Positions 16,552-24,271 of a stretch of 64,000 nt of DNA are shown in pieces. A program made the position numbers and the translations under genes. Position 1 is the stretch's first letter. Every line of letters starts with the position of its first letter. The notes under the pieces are model-generated. The model made no database searches. It had not been told where the DNA came from and saw only the letters and a program-made list of their open reading frames with translations. Origin of the DNA: Ruminococcus sp. AF41-9 (lineage in GTDB: Bacteria > Bacillota > Clostridia > Lachnospirales > Lachnospiraceae); NCBI RefSeq assembly GCF_003477525.1, contig NZ_QUDO01000013.1, forward strand, positions 1-64,000. The letters are read 5' to 3'.

Positions 16552-17363
16552 GCAAAGCCCTTGATTATATCCAAAACCCGGATAAGACAGACGGGAAAAC
16601 ACTTGTGTCCTCTTTTGGGTGCAGCTATGAAACGGCAGATATTGAGTTTGAATATACTTTGTCGCAGGCTCGGCAGAAAGGGAACAACTTAGCCTTTCAT
16701 CTGATACAATCGTTTGAACCGGGAGAGGTGGACTGTGAGAAAGCCCATGCAATCGGAAAGCAGCTTGCCGACGCAGTAACAAAGGGACAGCACGAATACG
16801 TCCTAACTACCCACATAGACAAGGGGCATATCCATAACCACATCATTTTTTGCGCGGTCAACTTTGTTGACTACCATAAGTACAATTCCAATAAGCGCAG
16901 TTACTACGGCATACGGAACATGAGCGATAAGCTGTGCAGGGAAAACGGGCTGTCCGTTGTCATTCCGGGTAAAGGCAGTAAGGGAAAAAGCTATGCAGAA
17001 TATCAAGCGGAAAAGACGGGAACAAGTTGGAAAGGCAAGCTAAAAATTGCCGTTGATACACTTATCCCCCAAGTAGCAAGTTTTGAAGAATTATTGCAGC
17101 GGTTACAGGCGGCGGGCTATGAGATAAAGCCGGGAAAATATATCTCCTGCCGCGCTCCCGGACAGGAACGCTTTACCCGCTTAAAAACCCTCGGTGCAGA
17201 TTATACAGAGGAAGCAATCAAAGAACGGATTGCAGGCAAGCGCACAAAGGCAGCGAAAGCTCCCAAAGAGCAGCGCGGCGTATCGCTGCTTATCGACATT
17301 GAAAGTAGTATCAAGCACAAGAGAGCCGGGGCTATGAACAGTGGGCGAAAATCCATAATCTGA
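16512..17363 (+). CDS. Relaxase, N-terminal catalytic part (frameshifted)
   Basis: 283 aa with the relaxase/mobilisation nuclease domain (MobP/VirD2-like): 'FHLIQSFEPGEVDCEKAHAI' followed by the metal-binding His triad motif 'DKGHIHNHIIFCAVN'. A candidate catalytic Tyr lies near the N-terminus ('ALDYIQNP'). The reading frame leaves the family pattern after 'DIESSIK' (about 17315): the next frame reads 'AQESRGYEQWAKIHNLKLAA' and runs into the ORF at 17381. One G is probably missing in 'AAG(G)CAC'. As written the protein would end early but keep the nuclease domain. Confidence 0.85.
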   Translation: MAVTKIKPIKSTLSKALDYIQNPDKTDGKTLVSSFGCSYETADIEFEYTLSQARQKGNNLAFHLIQSFEPGEVDCEKAHAIGKQLADAVTKGQHEYVLTTHIDKGHIHNHIIFCAVNFVDYHKYNSNKRSYYGIRNMSDKLCRENGLSVVIPGKGSKGKSYAEYQAEKTGTSWKGKLKIAVDTLIPQVASFEELLQRLQAAGYEIKPGKYISCRAPGQERFTRLKTLGADYTEEAIKERIAGKRTKAAKAPKEQRGVSLLIDIESSIKHKRAGAMNSGRKSII

Positions 17364-17380
17364 AACTGGCTGCAAAGACT

Positions 17381-17860
17381 ATGAATTTCTTGACGGAACA
17401 TAAGATTGAGCAGTATGCAGATTTAGTCAGTCGGATTGAGGACGTAAATGCGGAAAATGAAAAGACAGCAGACGCATTAAAGGGTGTGGAGAAGCGTCTT
17501 GCGGATATGGCGGTGCTGATGAAGCACGTTACCACCTACCAAAAAACAAAAAACGTCTATGAAGCATACCGCAGGGCAAAGGATAAGGACACATACCGGG
17601 CAAAGCAGGAAAGCAGTCTGATACTCCATGAAGCGGCGGCAAAGGCATTGAAAGCGGCGGGTGTTACCAAGCTCCCCAATCTTGCCGCCATGCAGGAAGA
17701 ATACGGGAAGCTCCAAGCGCAGAAAGAAGCCCTTTACACTGATTATGGCAAGTTGAAAAAACAGGTCAAGGAATACGACGTTATCAAACAGAACATAGAC
17801 AGTATTTTAAGACTGGAAAAAGAACCGGAACGGGGCAGGGAAACCGAACGCTTACAGTAG
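17381..17860 (+). CDS. Relaxase, C-terminal part (frameshifted)
   Basis: 159 aa of mainly charged helix, likely coiled coil ('VSRIEDVNAENEKTADALKG', '..KLKKQVKEYDVIKQNIDSI'). It is the normal C-terminal tail of Tn1549-type relaxases, here in a different frame from the catalytic part. The apparent ATG (17381) has no RBS and is internal to the original gene. Restoring one base near 17315 would give a single ~449-aa relaxase from 16512 to 17860. Confidence 0.75.
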   Translation: MNFLTEHKIEQYADLVSRIEDVNAENEKTADALKGVEKRLADMAVLMKHVTTYQKTKNVYEAYRRAKDKDTYRAKQESSLILHEAAAKALKAAGVTKLPNLAAMQEEYGKLQAQKEALYTDYGKLKKQVKEYDVIKQNIDSILRLEKEPERGRETERLQ

Positions 17861-17920
17861 AAATATCTATAAAAGCGTGGTAGGATAAAGGTATTCCAAT
17901 ATAGACAGGAGCGTGAAAAC

Positions 17921-18190
17921 ATGGCAGACCAAACGATACCCGATTATGAAACCATACGCGCCGCCGTTACCGGAGAAACATGGGCGGTGGAAAAGGTGCT
18001 TATGTGCTACAAGGACGAAATCGACAGGCAGGCAACTGTAAAGAAACGTCAACCGGACGGAACATTCAAACTGGAAATTGATGAAGATATGCGCCAGTAT
18101 ATCACAATGAAGCTGATAGAAGCCCTCCCCCAATTTCCCCTTGAAGAAATGGAAAGAGAGGAAAAAAGAAATCGGGACAAAAAATCATAA
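17921..18190 (+). CDS. HTH_16/Orf8-like conjugation protein
   Basis: 89 aa with the same arrangement as Tn916 ORF8: 'YETIRAAVTGETWAVEKVLM' , 'PDGTFKLEIDEDMRQYITMK', 'LIEALPQF'. It follows the relaxase by 60 nt with GGAGCG before ATG 17921. A distant paralogue of 9215-9475. Probably a small regulator or DNA-binding helper in the mobilisation operon. Confidence 0.75.
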   Translation: MADQTIPDYETIRAAVTGETWAVEKVLMCYKDEIDRQATVKKRQPDGTFKLEIDEDMRQYITMKLIEALPQFPLEEMEREEKRNRDKKS

Positions 18191-18530
18191 AAAGGTAGAC
18201 GGGAAGCTGCTGCGGACAGATAAGCAGTTTCGACATTTGAAACAACGGCAAAAAGAAACTATCAGTACATGGCTTTATGAAGAATACCGCCGCCTTTGGA
18301 TAGAAAAGGGACAGGAGCCGCATAAACGCAACAACCGGGAAATCGTTGCCGCTGTTATGGAACGGATAGAAGCTGCGGGGATATGGCTGCCGGAACAGGA
18401 AGTAACAAAATATTTTTACCGCAGGAAAACCCATTACCGGAACCGGATAGAAAAAGAATTACAGCCGAAGCCGGAAATGCAGGATAAAGACAGTCAGACA
18501 CAAAAAGAACAGGGCGCAGGAAGCCAGTAA
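18141..18530 (+). CDS. Hypothetical basic protein of the mobilisation operon
   Basis: 129 aa at most, strongly charged: a Lys/Arg-rich N-terminus, then 'TISTWLYEEYRRLWIEKGQE' and 'EIVAAVMERIEAAGIWLPEQ', and a Gln/Lys-rich tail. The start is uncertain: the frame opens with TTG 18141 inside the previous gene and has no ATG before its conserved part. No family that I can name with confidence. It closes the rightward mobilisation operon, next to the 112-bp repeat. Confidence 0.6.
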   Translation: MKKWKERKKEIGTKNHKKVDGKLLRTDKQFRHLKQRQKETISTWLYEEYRRLWIEKGQEPHKRNNREIVAAVMERIEAAGIWLPEQEVTKYFYRRKTHYRNRIEKELQPKPEMQDKDSQTQKEQGAGSQ

Positions 18531-18574
18531 TGACCTCCCGCACCCTGTTCTTTTATAGGTACTAATTTTAAATT

Positions 18575-18686
18575 GTTACGCAGTAGAACCCTGATTTCAA
18601 GGGAAAAGGTATTCTGTATCGCCTATGCCAGTTTCACGCCGTTTATGCCCTGTAAATCAAGGCTTTTTTCGCCCTTATTGCGTAAC
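18575..18686. repeat. 112-bp repeat with inverted ends, copy 1
   Basis: It begins GTTACGCAGTAGAA and ends TATTGCGTAAC, so its ends are imperfect inverted repeats. A second copy lies at 38346-38456 (begins GTTACGCAGTAGAA, ends TACTGCGTAAC). Shared internal blocks are AAGGGAAAAGGTAT / GAGGGAAAAGGTAT and AAATCAAGGCTTT. The ends resemble the element's own core site. It sits where the rightward and leftward gene blocks converge. Confidence 0.65.
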
Positions 18687-19040
18687 CGCCGCACGTCGTT
18701 TCCTCATGCGCTCCGCTGCCTGTCTGCGGGTAATGCGTTTCCGGCAATCCGGGCAGTATTTGACGCTATTTGATTTTGATACAAAAAATGTGCCGCACTC
18801 GGTACAACGCTTTTTGTCCTCGGTTTTGAAAAGCTCTGCATACAGCAGCTTATCAAGAGGAAGTACGGCAATCTGAAACCACTTGCATAAAAGCGAACAG
18901 GAAATAAGCTGCGGGCAGACACATTCCTCCCCGTCGTCCAGTAAGATACAGTGTCCGCGCTCGCAGTTGCAGCACTCCTTTTTTACAAGGCTGTTGACTT
19001 TCCGGCTCTGTGGCGGCGTGAGCCGCTTACTCCTGGTCAT
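18675..19040 (-). CDS. Cysteine-rich VLP-type protein
   Basis: 121 aa with two Cys clusters: 'ECCNCERGHCILLDDGEECV'/'CPQLISCSLLCKWF' and a zinc-ribbon-like 'RCTECGTFFVSKSNSVKYCP'/'DCRKR', with an 'AVLP' motif between. This matches the Cys-rich VLP family found in Tn1549/CTn elements. It probably binds zinc; role unknown. The C-terminal tail is Arg-rich. It overlaps the next gene upstream by 4 nt, and its end runs into the 112-bp repeat. Confidence 0.82.
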   Translation of the reverse strand: MTRSKRLTPPQSRKVNSLVKKECCNCERGHCILLDDGEECVCPQLISCSLLCKWFQIAVLPLDKLLYAELFKTEDKKRCTECGTFFVSKSNSVKYCPDCRKRITRRQAAERMRKRRAAVTQ

Positions 19041-19243
19041 ACTTCATCAGCGGCGAAAATGGCAAGCTCCGCATACTCGTTTTCTGTTAGTGGGGAAATT
19101 TTCTGTAAGGTGCGTTCTGCAAAGGGGCGCATATCCTCGTCCATGAACGGCAGCGCAGCCGTCATATTTTCCATAAGCTGTGCTTTGCTTCCCTCATGGT
19201 AAATACTCAACAGGTTCATTTCTTCAACGGTCAGTCTAATCAT
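19037..19243 (-). CDS. Transposon-transfer assisting protein (TTRAP-like)
   Basis: 68 aa: 'MIRLTVEEMNLLSIYHEGSK', 'PFMDEDMRPFAERTLQKI', 'LTENEYAEL'. It matches the TTRAP family known from conjugative transposons of gut Firmicutes and Bacteroides, for which a role in transfer was proposed but is unproven. ATG 19243 is chosen because GGAGG is 7 nt upstream; ATG 19249 abuts the RBS. It overlaps the following Cys-rich gene by 4 nt. Confidence 0.83.
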   Translation of the reverse strand: MIRLTVEEMNLLSIYHEGSKAQLMENMTAALPFMDEDMRPFAERTLQKISPLTENEYAELAIFAADEV

Positions 19244-19245
19244 GC

Positions 19246-20190
19246 TCATACCTCCAATTCGTGATGTTTTGTTTTTGCTGTCTTTTTCGGGACTTTTTGG
19301 GATTTTTCTGTTTGTAACTGCGCCCGGACAGAGGGAGGGGACTGTTTCATCTCTTTATTCCTCTCGCTTTTATCTATCAGCGCATAAACGCCATGCCTGC
19401 CCTCCAACGTAGATAAGGAAAGGCTTTTGTAAGGGAGCATGGAAAGCAGCCGTTCCATATCCTTATCCGTTGCCAGTGGAACAAAGTAGGGAGAAAGTTC
19501 TACCGCACAATGGGTCTTTTCGGGGCTGTCCGGTTCCCCAAGCCCTTTTACATTTTCCACAATCCGGCGGGCTTCTGCTTCAATCCGTCTGTCATGCAGG
19601 GCGGCGATATGTAACTGAAAATCCCTCTGCGTATGCGGTGTTCGTTTTTTCTGCTGTTCCCTCAAAAGGCTTTTTAAGGCTTCCGGGTCGTTTGGCTGTG
19701 CTTCAAAACGTATAAACTTTCCAAGTTGCGGGTCAGTGTCCCCGTCAAAATATTGTCCGGCAGGCTTTGTCAGCTCCCCATGCTCATAAATCAGCGTGTA
19801 GTTGTCGGCAGGGATTGATTTTTCGATTACTTCCCGGAAATGCTGCAAATAATCCAGTTCATAAAGATTGCCCTTGATTTTTCCCTGCTCTGTGCCTGTC
19901 AGTTCCACCGCATAGGCAAGGATAGTATCGCGGGTCTGTTCCCCGTAAAACCGCCATGTATTATGCTGCCTTGTATCCTTTAGAAAAACGTCCCGTTCCC
20001 GGAAGCAGCACGTCCCGGACGGGCGGGAAAACCACAAAAGCCGTTTGTCCTCCGGGACAGGGCTTACCGCCGCTTTCTGTAAAATCTGTTTGTCTATGTC
20101 AAAATCGCTCTGATAAAAAGCGGTATTCTGTTTCATTATGGCTTCAAGGGAAGCGATAACGTCCACATTTTCAAATTTTTGTAACTTCAT
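19246..20190 (-). CDS. Conserved Tn1549-family protein of unknown function
   Basis: 314 aa, soluble. Notable segments: 'LLWFSRPSGTCCFRERDVFL' near residue 60 and a proline-rich, basic C-terminus 'SPPSVRAQLQTEKSQKVPKK' that resembles the C-terminal 'PSIRAQLKAAKEQ' tail of the ArdA-ArdC protein next door and the 'PSIRKLIVSLKEKA' tail of PcfB. This shared tail may be a docking motif. ATG 20190 is preceded by GGAGCTGACCT. I do not recognise a catalytic motif. Confidence 0.75.
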   Translation of the reverse strand: MKLQKFENVDVIASLEAIMKQNTAFYQSDFDIDKQILQKAAVSPVPEDKRLLWFSRPSGTCCFRERDVFLKDTRQHNTWRFYGEQTRDTILAYAVELTGTEQGKIKGNLYELDYLQHFREVIEKSIPADNYTLIYEHGELTKPAGQYFDGDTDPQLGKFIRFEAQPNDPEALKSLLREQQKKRTPHTQRDFQLHIAALHDRRIEAEARRIVENVKGLGEPDSPEKTHCAVELSPYFVPLATDKDMERLLSMLPYKSLSLSTLEGRHGVYALIDKSERNKEMKQSPPSVRAQLQTEKSQKVPKKTAKTKHHELEV

Positions 20191-20193
20191 AGG

Positions 20194-23100
20194 TCAGCTC
20201 CTTTCCAAATCCTGTGTTTTCTGTCTTGCCTGTTTCTTCGTCGTCTGTTCTTTCGCTGCTTTAAGCTGCGCCCGGATAGAGGGCTTTTCCTGTTTGGCAG
20301 ACTTGCCGCGTTCCTTATCGGTTTTCAATGCTTTGGCGTATTCTGCAAGGGAAATCTGTTCCCCGGCTTTCGCCTTTTCCTCCAGTTCCGCAGCGGTCGG
20401 GGTGTTGTTTATCTGCCCGTCAATCATATTGTAATTTTGCTCGGTGGTCTGCTCGGCAGCTTTCAGATAGTTTTCCGGTTGCAAAAACTCCGACACGTCC
20501 TTATAGCCGAAGCTGTCTACATAGTGGGCGGTGTCCTGCCCGTTCTGATGAAGCACCACCACGTCGGAAACGGAAAGGCTGTGTCCCTTAAAATCTTTCG
20601 GGTGGTCGATATTAAAGCGGGTGTAAATATCTTCAAGGGAAGTCCCCTGCGTAAGAGGTGCGGAATAGACAAGCGCATAGTTTTTCGGGTCTACCCGCTG
20701 TCCTGTGGTAGTCAGACGGTCATAAGGTTCAAAGCGCAAGTCCCTTGTTTCGTTCCCGTCTTTTATCTGATAAATGGAAAAGGTGTCTTTGTCCTGTGGG
20801 GCTTCCTGTTCCTGTGCAGCTACCTTTTGCTGCCGGATATGCGCCCGCTGTAACTCGGTAGGCTTTTCCCCGGTAAGAGGTGCAATCGCCTTGACATAAT
20901 CAGCCGCATAGTAGGCGTTACTGGTAAGCTGCCGCTGCCATGCCCCTGCTTTTGGCGACCAACGGAAGCCATTACTTTTTAAGGCTTCCCGCGTGGCTTC
21001 GTCCGGCTTATCCTCAAAGAAGATTTGCAGGCGGTTCGCTTCGGTGTTTGCTTCCACCTTGCCGCCGTCAAATTCCCAACCCACAAAACCGATTTCTTTT
21101 TGCTGTGAAAGGGATTTGATACGGTCTTTCACGCGCCGGATTTCTGCGCTGTTGTTGGATAACGCCCAAGTCGCAAAGGGCTTGTCCTCCAAATGCCAAC
21201 TGCTCGACATGTCTGATTTCAGTTTTTCAAGCTGTTCCGGCGGTAAATGCGGGCAGCCGTCAAGGGTCTTATGTTTGCGGTAATAGGCGTTTACGGCTTT
21301 CATGGTTTCCTGCGATTTTTCAAGGCTTTCCAGTTTCTTTTCCAACTTCTGTACTGCCTGCGGGTCGTCTGCGCTGATACCGCCCATGCCGGTGCTGCGG
21401 ATTTTATCAAGAAGTCCTTGTATGTCCTGCCATTCCCGGTAATTGCTGCCGCGGGCTGCGTTCTGCTTTTCTTTCTTCCTTGTGGGGAAGTTAGAGCCGC
21501 CTGCAATGAGGATAGAGGGAACACGCGCGTCAATCTCATAGCCTTTGTTCATGTTCGCCGCCAGTTTTCGGGCGTAAGTGTCAAGCAGGCTGTCGATTTT
21601 CTCATGGTACATCGGGTCTACCCGGCGTTTCTGCTGTTCTGCAAGCTGTACGGCTTCATCTACATAATGCCTGTATTCCGCTGTTACGCTGCCTTGCTTA
21701 TAATCGGAAAAGCTGTTTGCGTCCTTTGCACGTTTGGCGGCAGCTTCGTTGATTGTGTAATAAGGTGCGGCGGGTGCAGCCTGTTCCGGCTGTGTGGGCT
21801 GTGGTGCTTCGCTGCTTGCGCCTGTATCAGCTTCCGGCTCTGTCTGTGCTTCTTTTTCCAGTGCCGGGGCTGTTTCTTCGGGAAGCTCCGGCGCGGCGGT
21901 TTCTTCTTCGGGCTGTTTGGCGGTTTCCTGTGCGGGCTGTGCCTGTTCGGTGGTCTGTTCCTTATCCTGTGCCTTTTGGATTTCTGCAAAATGTCCGTCT
22001 ATGGTATCAATCAGCTTTGCGGCAGTGCTGCGGATTGTTTCAAGAGAGCCTTTCAGTTCTGCAAGTTCTTTTCCGCTGCTCCACCCGGCAATATACCCAA
22101 AAGAATAGTCCGACGTATCAAGCCCGTAATGTTGGCAGACAGCATAGGCGACGCTTTCTGCCTGTACCTCGCGGGTGCGGCGGTCGGGGCGTTCCGACGC
22201 GTCTTTGTCTATGTCATGGAGCGTCGCATGGGCGATTTCATGGATTGCAGTCTTGATGTTCTGCAATTCGTCCATTCCCTCGTTGATGAGAATACGCTTT
22301 TCCTCATAATTACAGCGTCCTTTTGCGCCGCCGCTTAGGGCTTCAAATCCCATAGCAAAGGGGGAAGTCTTTTCAAGGGCAGCGAAAAAATCCCTGTATT
22401 GTTCCACGTTGCCCGTCAGCTCATAAGTAAGGGCAGGAAGCTCCTTTCCCTCGGTCTGTGAAATATCAAAGACAGATACCACACGAAAAGCGGGTATCTT
22501 GATTTCCTTTTCCTCGGTAACAGGCTTCCCGTCCTTATCGAAAACAGGCTTTTGGGTGTCCGGGTCTATTTTTTCCACCTGTTTCTTGACGGTAAACGGG
22601 GACGGTGCAAGTATCTTGATAGCTTTTTCTCCGGGCTTTACATGGCGGTCAAATTCCTTTTCCCATTGCTTATAGCCTTTTACAAGATTGCCGCCCTGCA
22701 TGGCGATAAGGATTGTATTGTTAAGGCTGTAATCATGGAATTTTGACATGGTACGCAGATAATCGGCGTAACGGTCGCTTTCATATAGTCCTAAAATCCC
22801 CTGTTCCAGTCGGTCGGTAATCTCTTTCATTTTGTCAGCGGGCTTTTCAGAAGATAGGATAATCGGGAGAACCGGGGGCTGCTCTGCGGCGGTGGTCGGT
22901 ATAGCTGCGGAAGCGTCAAGGTCTGCCTGTTCCTTTTCCTGTACTGGCGGCTGCGGCGTTACCCGGTATTCCTCCGGCACGTCGCGCCCGTCGTACCATT
23001 GTGTAAAGGTGTTGCGGTTGTTATAGATATAGCCCTGCTCGGTAAATCTGCCCCCGTCATTGATAGCAGTGTCCCGCCCATATTCCTCATACATGAAATA

Positions 23101-24054
23101 ATTTTTTGCTTCTTCCAGTAGCTCCAACTCGTCCAGTTCTTCAATCAGATAATGCCCGTAATCTTCCTCGCTCTGTACGGACGGGTAAAGCCAGTAACAG
23201 TCAAGGTTTTGTGCAAGGTTGATGATGTCCTGCAAATCCCTTGTATGGTCGCCGTATGTGATAGCCGCAGCAAATTTTTTCCGGTCGTCGTCAAACTGCA
23301 TTTTCAAAAGCTCGCCTAAATAGTTCAGCTCGTCAAGGCTTTCAAGCTCGGTCAGTTTTCCTGCCAGTCCCGCAATAGAGGACTGGTATTCTGTGATGTG
23401 CAGCTCCCCGTAGTTTTTGCCGTCAATCCCGATACGGTCAAAGACTTCTTTCAAATGTTTAGCAGTCGTGGGGAATGATACCCATTCGCCCGCAGGTCTG
23501 CCCTCGGTGTACTTTCCAAGATTAGAAAGATACCCGCTTAAAATCGTTTCTGCCATGCGTTCACTCCTTTCTTTCTCAATCATGCGGTGCATAAGTTCGT
23601 AGTCCTCCATGCTCATGCTCCCGTCAAATAGATAGGGGTCGGGTTCTTCGCCGTCCCGGTAGCCTTTTTCAGAGAAAGGCAGCCCCGCAGCGTGGGCGGC
23701 GGCTCTTGCTTCCTCGATAAGCTCCGGCGGCAGCCTGTCGTCGTGGGCTTCGATAAATTCCTCGATATTGCTATATCCGTTTTCGTAATGGTGGCGCACT
23801 CCTGCGGTCAGCTCGTCAAGGCTCATATCCTCGCCAAGATAGCCGGAATAATAGCCGTTTACCACAACGGCGGCAGGGTCAGCCTGCTTGATTTCCTCCA
23901 TGCGGCTTCTGTCCTCCGGGTAAAGGTAGTCGCCCATTTCAAGGGAAAAATGCTCGGCGTTCCAAGAACGTCCCGTTTTCCAAAACGCCACCCAAGCGAT
24001 ACCGTCCCGTAATTCTTCTTGATAGTCCTTTACGGTGTCCCGTAAACTTTCCAT
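20194..24054 (-). CDS. Fused ArdA-ArdC-YodL-DUF4316 polyvalent protein
   Basis: 1286 aa. An N-terminal domain (~1-110) 'WVAFWKTGRSWNAEHFSLEM' is followed by an ArdA-like antirestriction domain (~172-360; 'SGYLSNLGKYTEGRPAGEWV', very acidic, a DNA mimic). Then an ArdC-like ssDNA-binding domain (~405-560) and a zincin with HEIAH (~605-609) and a downstream Glu-rich helix. After a Pro/Glu/Gln linker (~695-770) come a DUF3560-like part, a YodL domain (~1075-1190) and a DUF4316 tail with 'NMIDGQINNTPTAAELEEKA'. ATG 24054 has GGAAAGGAGG. It would protect incoming ICE DNA from host restriction. The C-terminal 'PSIRAQLKAAKEQ' motif recurs in neighbours. Confidence 0.88.
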   Translation of the reverse strand: MESLRDTVKDYQEELRDGIAWVAFWKTGRSWNAEHFSLEMGDYLYPEDRSRMEEIKQADPAAVVVNGYYSGYLGEDMSLDELTAGVRHHYENGYSNIEEFIEAHDDRLPPELIEEARAAAHAAGLPFSEKGYRDGEEPDPYLFDGSMSMEDYELMHRMIEKERSERMAETILSGYLSNLGKYTEGRPAGEWVSFPTTAKHLKEVFDRIGIDGKNYGELHITEYQSSIAGLAGKLTELESLDELNYLGELLKMQFDDDRKKFAAAITYGDHTRDLQDIINLAQNLDCYWLYPSVQSEEDYGHYLIEELDELELLEEAKNYFMYEEYGRDTAINDGGRFTEQGYIYNNRNTFTQWYDGRDVPEEYRVTPQPPVQEKEQADLDASAAIPTTAAEQPPVLPIILSSEKPADKMKEITDRLEQGILGLYESDRYADYLRTMSKFHDYSLNNTILIAMQGGNLVKGYKQWEKEFDRHVKPGEKAIKILAPSPFTVKKQVEKIDPDTQKPVFDKDGKPVTEEKEIKIPAFRVVSVFDISQTEGKELPALTYELTGNVEQYRDFFAALEKTSPFAMGFEALSGGAKGRCNYEEKRILINEGMDELQNIKTAIHEIAHATLHDIDKDASERPDRRTREVQAESVAYAVCQHYGLDTSDYSFGYIAGWSSGKELAELKGSLETIRSTAAKLIDTIDGHFAEIQKAQDKEQTTEQAQPAQETAKQPEEETAAPELPEETAPALEKEAQTEPEADTGASSEAPQPTQPEQAAPAAPYYTINEAAAKRAKDANSFSDYKQGSVTAEYRHYVDEAVQLAEQQKRRVDPMYHEKIDSLLDTYARKLAANMNKGYEIDARVPSILIAGGSNFPTRKKEKQNAARGSNYREWQDIQGLLDKIRSTGMGGISADDPQAVQKLEKKLESLEKSQETMKAVNAYYRKHKTLDGCPHLPPEQLEKLKSDMSSSWHLEDKPFATWALSNNSAEIRRVKDRIKSLSQQKEIGFVGWEFDGGKVEANTEANRLQIFFEDKPDEATREALKSNGFRWSPKAGAWQRQLTSNAYYAADYVKAIAPLTGEKPTELQRAHIRQQKVAAQEQEAPQDKDTFSIYQIKDGNETRDLRFEPYDRLTTTGQRVDPKNYALVYSAPLTQGTSLEDIYTRFNIDHPKDFKGHSLSVSDVVVLHQNGQDTAHYVDSFGYKDVSEFLQPENYLKAAEQTTEQNYNMIDGQINNTPTAAELEEKAKAGEQISLAEYAKALKTDKERGKSAKQEKPSIRAQLKAAKEQTTKKQARQKTQDLERS

Positions 24055-24166
24055 GTGTAACCTCCTTTCCAAACGGCAGCGCGGACGCTGCATTTTCCGG
24101 TTTCATCATTCAGTACCCCGCGCCCGCGTTTTTGCCAAAAATTTTAGATATTTTTTCAAGATTTCA

Positions 24167-24265
24167 GAGGGTTTGGGACACTTCCCAACAAGCAAAAATC
24201 CCCGCCGTTCTCGGTAGAGAAAGCAGGGATTTTACGGAAAAGGGTACTCTTTTCCTATGCTTGCT
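24167..24265 (-). repeat. oriT candidate, copy B (inverted partner of 16102-16200)
   Basis: GAGGGTTTGGGACACTTCCC and the following 9 bases (24167-24195) and CGGAAAAGGGTACTCTTTTC with its continuation (24235-24265) are the exact reverse complement of the outer parts of copy A; the middle (24196-24234) is unrelated and holds its own hairpin (AAATCCC/GGGATTT). It lies between the ArdA-ArdC gene and topB. It could be a second or vestigial oriT. Confidence 0.6.
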
Positions 24266-24271
24266 ATTCAG

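Noticed and set aside
21247..22338. 363-aa plus-strand ORF opposite the ArdA-ArdC gene
   Set aside because: Cys/Phe/Leu-rich shadow of a well-supported gene, no RBS, no domain.
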